From Toxonevra muliebris (Eukaryota; Arthropoda; Insecta; Diptera; Pallopteridae), in NCBI GenBank assembly GCA_963691655.1, contig OY829329.1, positions 54,759,408-54,823,407 of the forward strand: DNA of 64,000 nucleotides, read 5' to 3'. A model generated the notes under the pieces. The model was not told where the DNA came from. It saw nothing but the letters and a program-made list of their open reading frames with translations, and searched no databases. Shown one piece after another: positions 12,703-26,300 of the stretch. The position numbers and the translations under genes were made by a program. Positions within the stretch are counted from its first letter, which is position 1. Each line of letters begins with the position of its first letter.

Positions 12703-13404
12703 CCCTCCGATGGGCAATGTGGCTTAGGCACGCCATTTCGATTTTCAAAAGTGAATATTTTGTTCCCCCATTGACTTTTCGGCAAGCGGTTTGAATATAC
12801 GATACATTTCGGCGCTGCGTCTAATGGTGTTATTACCGATGAGTTGGTAGAACAAAAAAAAATTTAAGACCAAAACTTCAAGGACTGTACCATGTAGCAT
12901 AGACAGGCCACATTTATATTTTTCTTTGTCTGAAATGTCCTTTGTCTCGACACCAAACATCTTTATTACGAACGAAAATTCTTTTTATCTGTATTTGTCA
13001 CTGATTTTTATACGAAATTTTATTTGCTTTTCTCAGCGAAAATGTGACAATGTTGGCGTACGTTACCAAGGTAGAAAAATATGTCCTATTGTTGTAAAGT
13101 CAACATAATACGCAAACCACTGAAACCACTGATAAATGTAAGTCAGATGCTATCTTGGACTAAAACGATAATAAAGCAGGAGTGGACACGCTGAACCAAA
13201 TGGTATTTGGATACAGTTGCAAAAGATCAACGAACGGTTGGCCATTGTTCAAGTTTCACAATATGCTGGATATTAATCTGATGATGCAATGTGCTACTAT
13301 ACATACTATTTGCATACCTACTTTAATAGGCCAAACCTAATATGTGGCCTGGCTAGGCCACTTTACCCATCCAAAGATGTAAAAGTACATTGGCCATCGG
13401 AGAG
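12703..13404. mobile_element. piggyBac-like MITE with TTAA duplication (702 bp)
   Basis: TTAA occurs at 12699-12702 and 13405-13408. The ends read CCCTCCGATGGGCAATGT and, on the other strand, CTCTCCGATGGCCAATGT (16/18 matching). TTAA duplication and a CCY start are the hallmark of piggyBac-type elements. No transposase is present, so it is non-autonomous. The interior has a second pair of related words (GGCTTAGGC and GGCTAGGCC) near the two ends. Confidence 0.82.
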
Positions 13405-14143
13405 TTAACGTCATTTTGAAACATTAGGAGCTGAATGAACCAAGTTGAGTTTGAGGCAATTTTATACCACTAAATCTACTAAAACTTCCAAGAAAGAGGG
13501 TAAGGGTGAGGGAATGCGTAGTTGGTTTGCAAAAAAAAAAACAAAGTTTTATCTTCATAAGCAACAATTTCGTCTCAGACATCAAACCTTTTTCAACTTT
13601 TGAAGTTTATATTCTTGCACATTGATCGCTGAGACATGGCTCCTCTAGCCTGGCATACGGGAATTTTGGTATCCTAGGGTGATTATGGGTATTTGTATCG
13701 TTTGATCGTTCCATAATTATATTTTACACTTTATATTGGTCTTGTAAATTTATGTGGTATACTTTTGGACATGATTTTCATTAGACAAATCTTCCCGCTT
13801 CAAGAGTTATATACAAATGTTCTCCCTCTTTTCATTTTTGAATACGTTAATACATGTCGAAGGTTTTTTATTTTAAAGAAAAGAATGGTTTTCTTATTTT
13901 TTTGGTGTATTTCACTTTATTTTGTTCTATAAAAAAATTATAATAATAATTCATAAAGTAAAACATAAAAGCTATGTATACGAGTATTTACAAAACTAAA
14001 TATTTGAAAGCTGAAGGTATATATTTCAATGCTGTTATTTCGCAAACTATTTAAAACTAAAATTATTTGTAAGTATATTTGAAATTCATTGAATGCATTT
14101 ATTTGGTATTTCTAAAATAAGTAATACATATTTTGTTGTTTAA

Positions 14144-14631
14144 CCCTATCAGGATTTTCGTACACATATGTGTACATGAATTTGAAAATTTTTTCTGACT
14201 TTAAATTTTGATATTGACTACTTTGCTGTTTTTTCCTCTATCGTTTGGAATTCATTTTGTTACAATCGAACCATAACCGTCGAAACTATTGTGACTTTTA
14301 TGGGACAACCTCACTTTTTTTTGTGCTCTCTTTTTAATTTTTTTTTTTGTGTCGTCAATTTCAAAAAATTATTAAAAATATTTAATAATAAAAAGATGTG
14401 TAAAAAACAAATTTCTTATGTAGATAGAACCTTCCGCTGTCGATAGAGACATATTTTGTGTAAGTCGGAGTATTTTAAAGCGCCCTGAAGGTTTTTTTGT
14501 AAAAATATGTGTACATCGCGTACGGCTAAACCTGGACATCTAAAAACTCGTGAATAGTATTTTTTAACTATTTGGGGGCTCCTAAACACGAAAATCAACA
14601 TCCATGGGAAGTGCAAATTTCCCTGAGAGGG
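14144..14631. mobile_element. piggyBac-like MITE with TTAA duplication (488 bp)
   Basis: TTAA occurs at 14140-14143 and 14632-14635. The ends read CCCTATCAGGATTTTCG and, reverse-complemented, CCCTCTCAGGGAAATTTGC. A 16-bp palindrome GTACACATATGTGTAC lies near the left end (14160-14175) and a related ATGTGTACATCGCGTAC lies near 14506-14522. No coding sequence. Confidence 0.75.
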
Positions 14632-15255
14632 TTAAAATAAATTCAGAAAGAGAAAAATTCACTTCGAAAAAACAAAAAAAAAAAAAAACAATTCTGATCG
14701 CAGTCTTCAGGAAACATAATGCCTTTCATGATTCCATCTCATCTAAAAGGCTGGCAAATGATACAATTCTTTCAGAACCTACCACGGTTCTTCATCTGTG
14801 GTCTTTGTATCTAGTTGAAAACGTGTGACATCTCTATTACATTCTTTATAACCTGTCAATTCCTTACATAATTTTTGCAAGGAACTTGTCTGACAACATT
14901 TTATTTTTCGACTGCTAAACTGCTACCGAATCTAGGTGGAATATAAAATCAAAAATTTTAAAAGCATGAACTCTCTTGATCTAATCTAAGCTTATGCAAT
15001 CAGAAAGGGGGAAATGGTGGATAAGGGTATAAAAACATTTGGTTGGTTTTTAATTCATGACCAACGATCACAATTTATGATTTTTTTACTCGATAAAATA
15101 TTTTATTATTATTATATATATTAAATATCTCCAAATCACGCCCCTCCTGGGATTCGCTAGTGATGATGTCCGCACAATCTATCCAAACAATCTATTTACT
15201 AAGAATCACACTAATTAAGTGCCTTCAACTACAATCTTCAAAGCAGGAAAATCTG

Positions 15256-15554
15256 CAGTGTGGCCAACATTTGTTTTTCAAAATCCGCTAAAATGAAGAA
15301 TAAAACTCGTATTTTCTTCAAAAAAGCGTTAAATTTTTTTCCTTATAGAAGTGCGAGAAAACTCAATACATTTAAACTTTTTCACTAATACAGACACACA
15401 TCTAATACTTCTAGTCAATGAAAATTTCTTTGATTTTTCAAAGATATTTTAAATTGAAAAAAAAACGTGCAGAGCGCTAAATCACTTTTTTTCCGCGTTT
15501 TAATTTTCAAAAAGCACTAAAATCAGCGGGAAAAGCGCTGAGTCGGCCACACTG
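15256..15554. mobile_element. hAT-like MITE with perfect 8-bp target duplication (299 bp)
   Basis: AAAATCTG occurs at 15248-15255 and again at 15555-15562. The ends are CAGTGTGGCCAAC and, reverse-complemented, CAGTGTGGCCGAC. Subterminal TTTTTCAAAATCCGC is mirrored by the TTTTTGAAAATTAAA region at the right. The 8-bp duplication and CAGTG ends fit hAT. Non-coding. Confidence 0.88.
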
Positions 15555-15562
15555 AAAATCTG

Positions 15563-16528
15563 TATGTTTTTCTTCTCAAAATCGCATTAAATATCTCTAC
15601 TAGATATTTTTGCTTTGAACCTTGCTGCACAGCGTTTTAATTGCCGATTTGGTGCTAAAAAAATATAACGATCAAGCTGGGTGGACATTATGAAAACCAA
15701 AGACCTCTGCTTCAAAAATACTATATGTAATCAGAAAGTTTGTAAGCACCCTCTTTCATTTTGGTACCGTCATCGAATCGTTATAAGCAAATAATGCATT
15801 CGTGAAAGTTTTCATAAATTAAATTATAAAGTTTGATTCTACACTTTTTCAGTAAATTAGTTTGAATTGAGGCACTACCCTGACTAAACTTATATCTCCC
15901 CCTTTCCATCATTACTGCCTTAAGTCTTTTTACGGTGCCAAGTAAATCTCATTGAAATCTGTAAACAATACGAAGGCAAAAAAATTGAATTAGCTTTAAA
16001 ATAGTATGCGATATACACTCAAAAAAAGAAAAAATACAAGTAAATATTAAGAATAAATTTAATAATAATAATTAAAACTAATATTAATAAAATTAAATTA
16101 ATATTACATAGTAATGAATTTGTACATGAATATATAAAAAAAATATTTGTGAAAGAGAAATATATAAATAAACAAAAAACGTAGATGAAAATGAGAAAAA
16201 AACAAAACGAAAAATAAAACTAAAATACTTTGGTTCAGCAATACCAAAAATTCTCGCATGATATTTATATTTCAAAAAGAAATGTCATGAGAGTGTGACA
16301 AGAAACGAAAATGGGAACAAGGAAGACAAGTGGATGAAGTTCGATGCGGCGTACATATAAGTCAAAAAAGGAAGCCTTTGTGACAATTTGTAGATGGGGA
16401 AGTGAAAAAAAAAAACAAAGAAAATTAGTTAAATGTCATCACAGTCAAAAATTGCGCGCGTTTGTTTTTTTGTTTTCTTTTTAAATAAACAAAAATTGAA
16501 ATTAATAAATTTCGAACGTTTGTTCGTC
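15563..16528. other. 3' flank of the lipase gene, AT-rich
   Basis: Lies downstream of the lipase stop codon and probably includes the 3' UTR. I did not find a convincing AATAAA on the minus strand at close range, so the transcript end is not placed. No other gene is visible. Confidence 0.45.
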
Positions 16529-17344
16529 TCACGCTTTTGCTGCGCTATTCACGTTCATATACGCGTTTGGATTTGAATTTGGAATATTTTGTTGATTATT
16601 GTTGACAACAATAGATTGAGGTAAATTCAAACTTGGTAATGGGTTCGGATTTGAATTTGAATTCGTATTAACCAGCACTATATCTGGATTGGGATTTGTT
16701 ATATGCTGTTGTTGTGGTAGTAATTGAGACGGTTGCGGTTGTTGTAATGGTGAGGTTGGTGGTAGTTGTATTGGTGTTGCTGGTAGTTGTGCTGATGTTG
16801 TTGATAGTTGAGCTGATTGTGAGGGTGTTGTTAATTGCGGCTGTTGTAGTGTTGATGGTGATTGTGCTGATATTACTGTTGGATGAGCGTGAGCGTGGTT
16901 TGGATTTTGATTGTGATTATTATTTGCATGCGCTGCTGCATTCATACTTTGTTTTAGCTTATAATTCTCCACGCGTCTTATATTCCTAACTAGGCGATTA
17001 TACACAAGCGACTTGACATCGATTGCCCATAAGAAATCCAAATGATTGAACTTTTCCATGGGCACTAGATATTTGTCAATTACATTGGGTAATTCGCGTG
17101 CCAAACGATCGACACCTGAAGCCGACACCAGCATATCATTCCTCGAGTAATATAGAGACACGGGTACCTTCACCTTGGACAGATCATAATCGGGTGGTGT
17201 CATGCGATTATATTCTAATTGATTACGTAAATAACCACGATCGAATTTACGAAAATGTCCCGATTTCATTAGTTGTCCGAAATGTTCAAGTTGTTTTATG
17301 GAGGCACCCGAAGGTGTGTGACTCAGCATTACTGGCAACATTGT
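16529..17344 (-). CDS. Lipase exon 6: C-terminal lipase domain and N/Q/P-rich tail
   Basis: The acceptor CCCCAG (17350-17345) follows a good polypyrimidine tract. The first part encodes HTPSGASIKQLEHFGQ, a strongly conserved family block, then catalytic Asp400 in YYSRNDMLVS and His431 in FNHLDFLWA. The fold ends near residue 463 (YKLKQS). The remaining 138 residues are Asn, Gln, Pro, Ser, Thr and Ala with NPN and QQP runs and no domain I recognise. The stop is TGA at 16531-16529. The tail is in frame with no internal stops, which argues that it is translated. Confidence 0.94.
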   Translation of the reverse strand, partial: TMLPVMLSHTPSGASIKQLEHFGQLMKSGHFRKFDRGYLRNQLEYNRMTPPDYDLSKVKVPVSLYYSRNDMLVSASGVDRLARELPNVIDKYLVPMEKFNHLDFLWAIDVKSLVYNRLVRNIRRVENYKLKQSMNAAAHANNNHNQNPNHAHAHPTVISAQSPSTLQQPQLTTPSQSAQLSTTSAQLPATPIQLPPTSPLQQPQPSQLLPQQQHITNPNPDIVLVNTNSNSNPNPLPSLNLPQSIVVNNNQQNIPNSNPNAYMNVNSAAKA

Positions 17345-20300
17345 CTGGGGAGAGAAGAAAGAAAGAAAATGAAATAAGTTTAATTTATGGTGTACCAGAA
17401 TAAAATTGTGAATCGGATTTAAAGCTAGGGAGACAAGGCACAGATGAAGGTACGAAAAATGAAGTGAAAAGGTCAAGGAAGTGAGGTAAAAAGCTAAGGG
17501 AAGTGAAGGGAAAAATCAGGGTGGTGAGATGAAATAAGTCAGGAATGTCAAGTGAGAAAACCGAAAATACCACCTTGATCAAAAAGTTCACGGAATAACC
17601 ACCGTGTGGCGCTCCCATCGTTCCGATTTGAGTTCTGTTTTTTTTTTTTTTGTTAAGTTGGAACATCTGTTGTTGATATTCCCTCTAAATCTTGGCGTCA
17701 TAGCTTGACATTTACAAAAGTTACGTAGCCAAGACTACATCTATCTCTGTGTGAATTGGCGATTTTTTACAATTTTAGAAATGGATTTAAATTTGCAACA
17801 ACGAACTTGTATTAATGATTTAATGGTGCATGAACGTTGAAAATGTTGGAAAAGTGTTTCTCTATGGAAAACGGTCATTTACCAGTAGCACGAGTGGTTC
17901 AAAAGTGATCGTGAGTCAATCGAAGATGATGAACGCAGTGGCAGACCATCGACATCGAAAACCGACGAAAACATTGATAAAGTAAAATAAATTTTGGTTA
18001 ATAACCGCAAATTAACCATCAGAGAGATAGCGGAGGACTTGAACATTACCTATGGATTCGTCCAAGACATTTTGGTTAATGATTTGGGTTTCCGTCGTTT
18101 AGCAGCAAAGTTGGTGTCAAAAGACCTCAATTTCATGCAAAAAAGAGACCGTGTTGACGTCGCAAAAGATATGATTTGCGAGGCTGAATCCGATCCCACA
18201 TTCATCAAAACGATCATTACTGGAGACGAGACGTGGGTTTATGAGCACGACACGCAATCCAGACATCAGGCAAGTGAATGGCGTTAACCAAATGAGCCGA
18301 GACCAAAAAAACCACGCCGTTTTCAGTCAAAAAAGAAGGTAATGCTCACGGTTTTCATGGATTACAACGGTGCATCATGAATTCTTGCCATAAGGCCAGA
18401 CAGTAAACAAAGAGTATTATTTGGGCGTTATGAGACGTTTGCGTGAAGCAATTTGCCGAAAGAGACCGAAAACTCGTGGATTTTGCACCGTCGCACAGTG
18501 CCATCATTATTCGTAATTTTTTGACGAAAAATGCAACAAATACCATCCAACAGCCACCGAATTCACCTGATTTGGCTCCCTGTGACTTCTTTCTGTTCAA
18601 TCGAGTTAAAAAACCATTACGGGGAACGCGTTTCAGCAGCCGAGATGGACATACCGAAAACCGAATATAAAAAATGTTTCGAGGATTGGATCAAGCGCTG
18701 GCATAAGTGTGTTGCAGTCGATGGAGATTACTTTTAAGGGGGCAATATAGATTTAGATGAATAAACTTGTAGTTTTAATTTTCTAAATAAATTCCGGGAA
18801 CTTTTTGATCAAGGTGGTATAAAGCTAGAACATTAGAAAGTGAATAGAGAATGCCAGGAAACCGACATTTGTAACTTATTTTTCTACTTCTACAAACCAA
18901 ACTAAAACTTCAAAATATCATTTTGGCTTTAAGTTTTTCACGCATTGTTGCAATTATCGCGCGCTTAACAGAACATCATTATGTCACCTCTTGTAAGTTG
19001 CAATTACATAATTGGTATATACGTATATACGATAGTTGTACATTCATTGTTGGTCGTCAATGTATATTGTACAACAATGTATACAACAGTGCAACAACTG
19101 CGTTCAACTAGAACAATAACATACAAAAGTTTACGTTGTCATAGATTACAGTGAAACAAACCTACAAACTGTACTTATTAAAAACAAAATTCTGATAGAG
19201 CTCTAGTTAGTTTTGGTTGTCCAATACAATTAATTTTTATTAGACAATATAATAATATAATATAATTAAAATGTTTAATAAATAAAGTAGTATTTTTCGC
19301 TTCACGTGAATTTCTAGGGACAGTCAAGACTAGTTCATTATAGTTAATCAAAGTGGGTTCGGTTTATTCGAAGAAAAATAATTATGTGGAATTACATGGG
19401 AATTAGGTAGATTGGCGCTTTTCCAATTGGTTCGCTGCAACCAAGCTTTATTTTAAACGGGTTCGTTATAAGTGAGAACTACTGTATTTTTATAAAGGTG
19501 ACTTTAAAGCGGAGGAAGACTTTGGGATTCAAACTTTCAAGTTCAAAAATCAATCAAATTCTTGAATAATATCAGCCAAGGACGTTGACCTTAAGTGGAA
19601 TAAATTTAAGGATGTAAGAAATTTGGGTATTCAAAGAAAAATAAAATTAACTTTGGAATTAATAAAATTTATGAAGAAATATTTTTTGTATATCAGAATC
19701 TAATTTAGAGTGATGGGTTGTACTCAAGGGCAGAGGAAAGAGGCGGCGAAAATCAATTCTCAGAGTGAACTCCTTAAGGTTTTTTTTTTTTAAATTCATT
19801 GCTATTTAGTAAACAAATTCTTTTGAATAATGACACCCAATTGTCGGAAATTTTAAGAAAGTGTGGAATTTAGGGATCAAGGTGCTCAAATTATGGAAAG
19901 CAATAAATTTTGGAAGTGCGACGAAGAAGCATTTTTTCCAAATCGAAATTTACAAAATAGGAAGAAAGAATGGGGGAGAGAATTAACAGAGAATTTCGAA
20001 AAGCAATTCCAAGTCTGTGATGGGGTAAATTTCAATAGAAAGAGCTTGAAATTCTAACATTTTAAGATTTAAAGTATCCTGTGAAAGATTTAAAAAAGAA
20101 TTCTAAACTAGTTAAGGGACTTTTTCAGGATGTTGCTGCAGACTCAAAGAAGGTCTTTAAAAAACTAGGTCGGGAAGTAGTCTCAAACCCTAATAAAAAC
20201 CTTATAGTATTTCAATGTAAGAGACGAAAATCCTTTGGTATACAGTTCAGTAAAGTTTTAACTAGTATCCGGCCAAATGCTAAGGTTCGGTCCCGGCAGA

Positions 20301-23300
20301 AGTTCGAGCTTGGTTCCAGTTTCAACCCAAACTTAAAGTTTGATTAGACTTTAGTGTTGACTTATGCCTCTTCAAGGTGAAAACCCAGTTTTGGTAAAAT
20401 TTTCCTGACAACTTATTGATTTTATAAATTTCAAGACGTTCGTAAAACTATTCGAATGGTTTACAGTAAAACTTTATAGATAGTGTGAATTTTCAAAAAA
20501 AAAAAGTTCCTATAGATTTTCAAAATTTAAAACAACAGTAATTAGTATTTTTGATATTAAAATATGGTATGTCAAAATCTTGAATTGTTCCAAGAAATCC
20601 TTGAAAAATTTTTACTGTTGTTCTTGGGTCTGCCACAGTTTGAAATTTTCGTTTAAAAATGTTGTAATTTTTCCATTAAGTTTAGGGTCTATTTTGTTGT
20701 TTATATGTCTACAAAATACTAGAATAAGTTTAATTGAAAACGGATAATAGAAGAGTTCAGATAATCAAAAATTTCAAATTTCAGTGATTACCTTTAGTCA
20801 AAATTTCTTAACCTAGAGTTTTCGAATTTTGTTAATTTATTCTTTCTGGTGAATCAGTATGAATTCCGCTTTTTTCAAATCAACTGTTTGGTTGTCAGAA
20901 AATACACCTAACAGTTGTTAGTTTCAGTATCACAAACATAACAATTTTTGATAAAGTTTGCAAAAAACCTAACTATTTTCTACCTAGTTATTTTTTCCAA
21001 TATTTTTATTAAAAGTTTATATCCTATTCTAAAATTGTACTGCATATTGTATGGTTTACAAGTTAATCAGCCATGTTTTGAATTTCACTTTCATGTGCAA
21101 TTGAAATTACAGCAATATGAATTGCACTGTTTCACTCGAAAGTGAAACAGTCCAGAATATATCTGAATATTCCTTTTTTATGCTGTAAAAATAGCCTATC
21201 ATTTCACTGTGCAACAGATGCGATGTATTCGTATGAACACTGTAACAACAACAATACTCGTTTATCCTCATTCAACGTTGGCAAACAATTTGACAAACAA
21301 CAAATGCGCCGTATCGGAAATTTGTGACACGTTACTGAAGGGATTCTATAAAAGCAGTAGGTGGAATAGAAGGTTGTGTAGAAGAGGAGGTGGTCAGTGC
21401 AACACATTGCATATATTTACAGCAACAGTTTATGTATATATGGAAGTTAATTATGTCAGAAACATACAACAACAATTGGCAAATTTTTGGAAACAGTGAA
21501 AATGACATTTTAATTTATGTAAATGTCAATGGGCTACGGAAACAGTTCAATAATGATGAGGCATAAATGAAAGCTTAAGCAGAGAAAATGATAAATTTTT
21601 ATAGAAAAAATGAAGCCTTCGATCAATTACTAAAAAATATATTTATAAAGCTTGTGTAAAAATTTGAGACTGAAAGATTGAGCTATTTTTGAGAAAACTT
21701 GCTCAACTACTTTCAAAACACAGTTTTGAGAAAAACGCGTTCAAAGTTTTAAAAGCTCTTTACACATAGCGAATTTGTCTTTAAATATGAAATATGCATG
21801 TAACTTCAAGAATATTTGTCAGAGAATATACTTAAATATACCTAATTACCAAAATCTAATAAAAAAATAATTATTTTTATATACCCCTTAAAGTGGAACT
21901 ACAGTTCTTAAAAACAAAAATTCTTAAAAATTGTCGTTTTTTTCACTAGTTCTACCTTAAAACTTTTTGCTTTCGAAATAAAACTGTTTAAAAAAAAAGT
22001 TTAGCCTCTCTACAGAAATCCATTTCAAAGCTCTCATAAAAAACATGCGAAATACACAAAACACACACACACAATATACAAACCTTATTCAATTGTTCCG
22101 AATTGTAACCGGCCACCAGGAACAATATATTCGAGCATACATCCTGCGTCATTGCATTATCATGACAAACTACTTGACTATGATCCACAAATAATTTCGT
22201 ATTCGGCATAAATTCTGTGATGCGCAGCATTCGCGTTGCAGCCTGTATGTAAAAATTTGTAAAATTAGTATCCAATAATTGCATTATGTATGTAGTTTGA
22301 ATATTTCATATTGTAGAGATGACATAGTGTTTAAAGTAACCCAGTCGGAAATTATCTAGTTAAGTTTTGGTTTAAAAGTTAAGAGTTAACAGTAGCCTAG
22401 TGGTTAGTGTGTTGGACTGCTACGTAGAGGTGTCCGGGTTCATATCTCGGCACGCTCAAAAAATCAAAGATAGAAAATAACATTTTTTCTACACGGCACC
22501 ACCTCTTGGCTGGCAATGGCAAACCTCCAAGTGTTAAAAAATGCCTATGAAAAGCTTTTCACTTCGTTGTTCGGATTGATGGGAAAAGCTCGGCCTTGGC
22601 CCTCTAGGGAGTGTTGTGCCATAATAGTAGTAGTAGTAGTAGTTTGGCGTTAGCCTCACACACTCTCTTAAAATATATTAATTTTCTTTTCTGGCAGAAT
22701 AGGCGCAAGTTCTCCCGAGAGCAAAAAACATAATTAGAATCAAAATAAATTGTAATTTTAGACATTCTTCTGCTTCATTAAAAACTTTAGAACTTATCCC
22801 CGAAAATTGATACTACCATAAGCCTGATTCTGGCAATATTTCTAAGAAAACTAAGTATTATATCCTAATTATACTGAAGTTATCATTCTGATACTTAGCC
22901 CACGGTTGTTTGTACCCAGTTGTTGAATACTCGCAGTCAGTCCCAGTACCAGGTTGATCGTTAATTGCTGTTTGAATTGCTGCTAGCCTTTTGTAATAAA
23001 TTACTTTAAAACTACTCAGGTTATAGGAAAAATTTGGAGCTAAGTTATATCTATCTGAAGAACGAGGTGTTAATGAGTTCCTGACATTTTTTTTTTATTC
23101 CCAACAGACACTCGTGATTCAGAAAATCCTTCATTATCATATTCTTTAATCCCCAAAGGGGCCTAGGTTGCCGCTAGAGCATATTTCGTGTTTCAAGCAC
23201 TAATAAGTTCGGTTTAACAGCGCACCAGTCTAGTTCGTATTTGAAGACTGAGAAATTCAGATTAATATGCCACCAATCGAATTTTTCTACTATATAAAGA

Positions 23301-26300
23301 GGGCAAACTTCTCAAATCTTTACTTGCATCTGAACCAGAATAGATTTTTAATAACGGAAATGATATAGCGCTACCATTTTTCGAAGCCAGATTATTCACC
23401 AAATTCATCTACACTGATATTTTCTTAGATAATGCACCTTGGTTCACGCATATTAGCCCATAGACATCAAGAACGACAAACCACGAACTTGTACCATTAC
23501 CAAAGACTTTTAATACTTAGAATGTCCCTAAGCAACTATTCAGTATTCCATTGTGGGTTGTAGACACCGTTGTTGACTCTCATTTGACTTCCGTTGCTTA
23601 TACCACCTTGATGAAAAAGTTCCCGGAATTTATTCAGAAAATTAAAAATACAAGTTTATTCATCTAAATCTATATTGTCCTCTTCAAAGTAATTCGCATC
23701 GACTGCAACACACTTATGCCAGCGCTTGATCCAATCCTCGAAACATTTTTTATATTCGGTTTTCGGTATGTCCATCTCGGCTGCTGAAACGCGTTTCCCG
23801 TAATGGTTTTTTAACTCGATTGAACAGAAAGAAGTCACAGGGAGCCAAATCAGGTGAATTCGGTGGCTGTTGGATGGTATTTGTTGCATTTTTCGTCAAA
23901 AAATTACGAATAATGATGGCACTGTCCGACGGTGCGTTATCATGCTGCAAAATCCACAAGTTTTCTGTCCACAATTCTGGTCTCTTTCAACGAATTGCTT
24001 CAAGCAAACGCCTCATAACGCCCAAATAATACCCTCTGATGGTTAATTCGCGGTTATTGACCAAAATTCCTTTTACTTTATCAACGTTTTCGTCGGTTTT
24101 CGATGTCGATGATCAACAACAGATGTACCAACTTAATAAAAAAAACAGAACTCAAATCGGAACGATGGGAGCGCCATACGCTGGTTATTCCAGGAACTTT
24201 TTGATCAAGGTGGTATTTCTCGTCAGATATTTTAAGCTACGTGAGAGCTACTGATAAGCGATGCAATCACTTTCCAATAGTATATTTCCATTATACGGGA
24301 TTATTCTTAAAATCCCGTTGTTTACATTTCTCTCAGAAATTTCCAATAAGTAATTTCTACTTTTCAATAGAAAATTGGACAACCTTTATTATTGATGATA
24401 GGGAATACGATTGCTCTTAATATTTGTTATGCACAATAAATCCGACAACATTTCCGTCTGGGATACTTACACTTTGCACAATCGTGGTCGTATTACTTAC
24501 AGTAAGAAATTCCAAAAATACTACCAACGTTCGAAATAATGGACTTTTCATATCCGAAATGAAAGCAATGGGTGCAAGTGCATGCATTGAAATAATTTTT
24601 TGTGAATATTGCGGCTGCTCAGAGCATAAAACCCAAAAAACAGCGGTACCCTGAAAAGACAAAACAGAATTCAAATTAGTTATTTATGTTACTCTCCTAC
24701 TACTCCATATTAACAACTTTACCTGTGAATGTCCAATATAATGCAATTGTTCGTAGCCAGTTTTACTTAAAATATAATCGATATTTGCAGGTAAATCATA
24801 TTTGCCCATTTCATGAAATGTAAAATCCCAAAACTCTTGATAATCACTATTGAGACTTGTGTGATTTTTTGAATAACGATTGCCGCGAGCATTACCCATC
24901 CAAACGTCATAACCAAGATCGGACAGCATATATCCTATGAGAGCGAATGATGATGACAATAAAGTAAAAGCATAAAGACCATGAATAAAAACAAAAAACA
25001 AGAACATACAACAAAAAGGACATACATAAAGTTAATTAAAATTTGACCAAAGGCAAAATTCACAAAAACTTCAAAGCAATGAAAAAAAAAACACGCCACA
25101 ATAACAACAGCAGCGAACGAATTGTGTGCCTGCTTCACTTACCCAAACCTGATTTTGGCCCCATTAACACCCATGTCGCCGATGTATCCAATATGCCATG
25201 CATTAGCAGCACCGGCTGTGCTCCCTTCTTTGGTATGCGATGCATCTCTAGTATATAACCATCCTTTGTGACCACCGTATGCGTTTCCGATGGATAACCA
25301 TATTTGCGTATTAATTTTGGCTGTTGTGGCAAGGTGGAATTGTATGAAATTGAAAGGAAAAAAATAGTAGAAATTTATAAATTAAAATTGAATTAGGTTT
25401 GGAAATTAGTTTTTTGAAATCAAAGTCTTTTCCTACGAATTTTAAACTATGTACGTAACTTTAATTGTGAAACTCATTAACATATAAATTGAAGAATTTT
25501 TTTTTTTTTTAACAGTTTAGCAATTATTTTTCTAAACAATTTTACAGTGGAAAAATTTGTTTTGTATGTAGGTGTGTGTATAAGTGAATTATATCAATTT
25601 TGCTTTCCTCTTCTTCAATTAAACCACGTAAAAACAACTGCTGTAGATGTGTTGTAATATTATTCACTTTAAATAATTGCATATAAACTTAATTTTATAG
25701 TTAACGCTATGTAGTAGTGCACAGTGGCACAATTTTGTTGTCGTTCAGCAAACATTCCATTTCGAGCGGAACAAATAATGAAACTTTCAGCACTTAGAAT
25801 AATTATTTGATATGATTGGAGCTTCCTTTTTATTTTCCAAAAGTTTTTTTTTTGTAGTTAAATGAAACCTTCAAATACAACTCAAAAATGAAATCAGTAA
25901 TCGATCCGCCAACATTTCGCTACTATGCTAAAAAAAAATGAGGATTTTGATTTATTTAAAGAAAACATACTAACTATTTTATTGTATTTTATTGAAACTG
26001 AAGAAAAATTAAATGAAATAATCGTCAACGTTCCGTTTGGGCAGAAATAAAAAAAAGAGAAATTCTGGGTATTTTTTTCCAGCTGAAACGGAAACTTTTT
26101 GTTCCAACTATAACGTTCTTTATGTAAAATATTCCGGTCCGACCGAAAAAATAACAAAGATAATGAGTTTTGATTCCGATCGATGTGATCATATCTTCTG
26201 AATCTTGATAAATATGAAAGCTTCAACCAAAACTTAAAAAGAACAGTCACCATTCGCTATAATTCAAACAAAAAAGGTTACACAACTTTCGATTTATTAA

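Noticed and set aside
16696..16989. Plus-strand open frame rich in Val and Leu
   Set aside because: It is the antisense of the Gln/Asn/Pro-rich lipase tail; low-complexity codons read backwards give a false hydrophobic frame.
20081..20347. 88-codon Lys-rich open frame in intron 5
   Set aside because: No recognisable domain, AT-rich composition like its surroundings, and it lies antisense within an intron.
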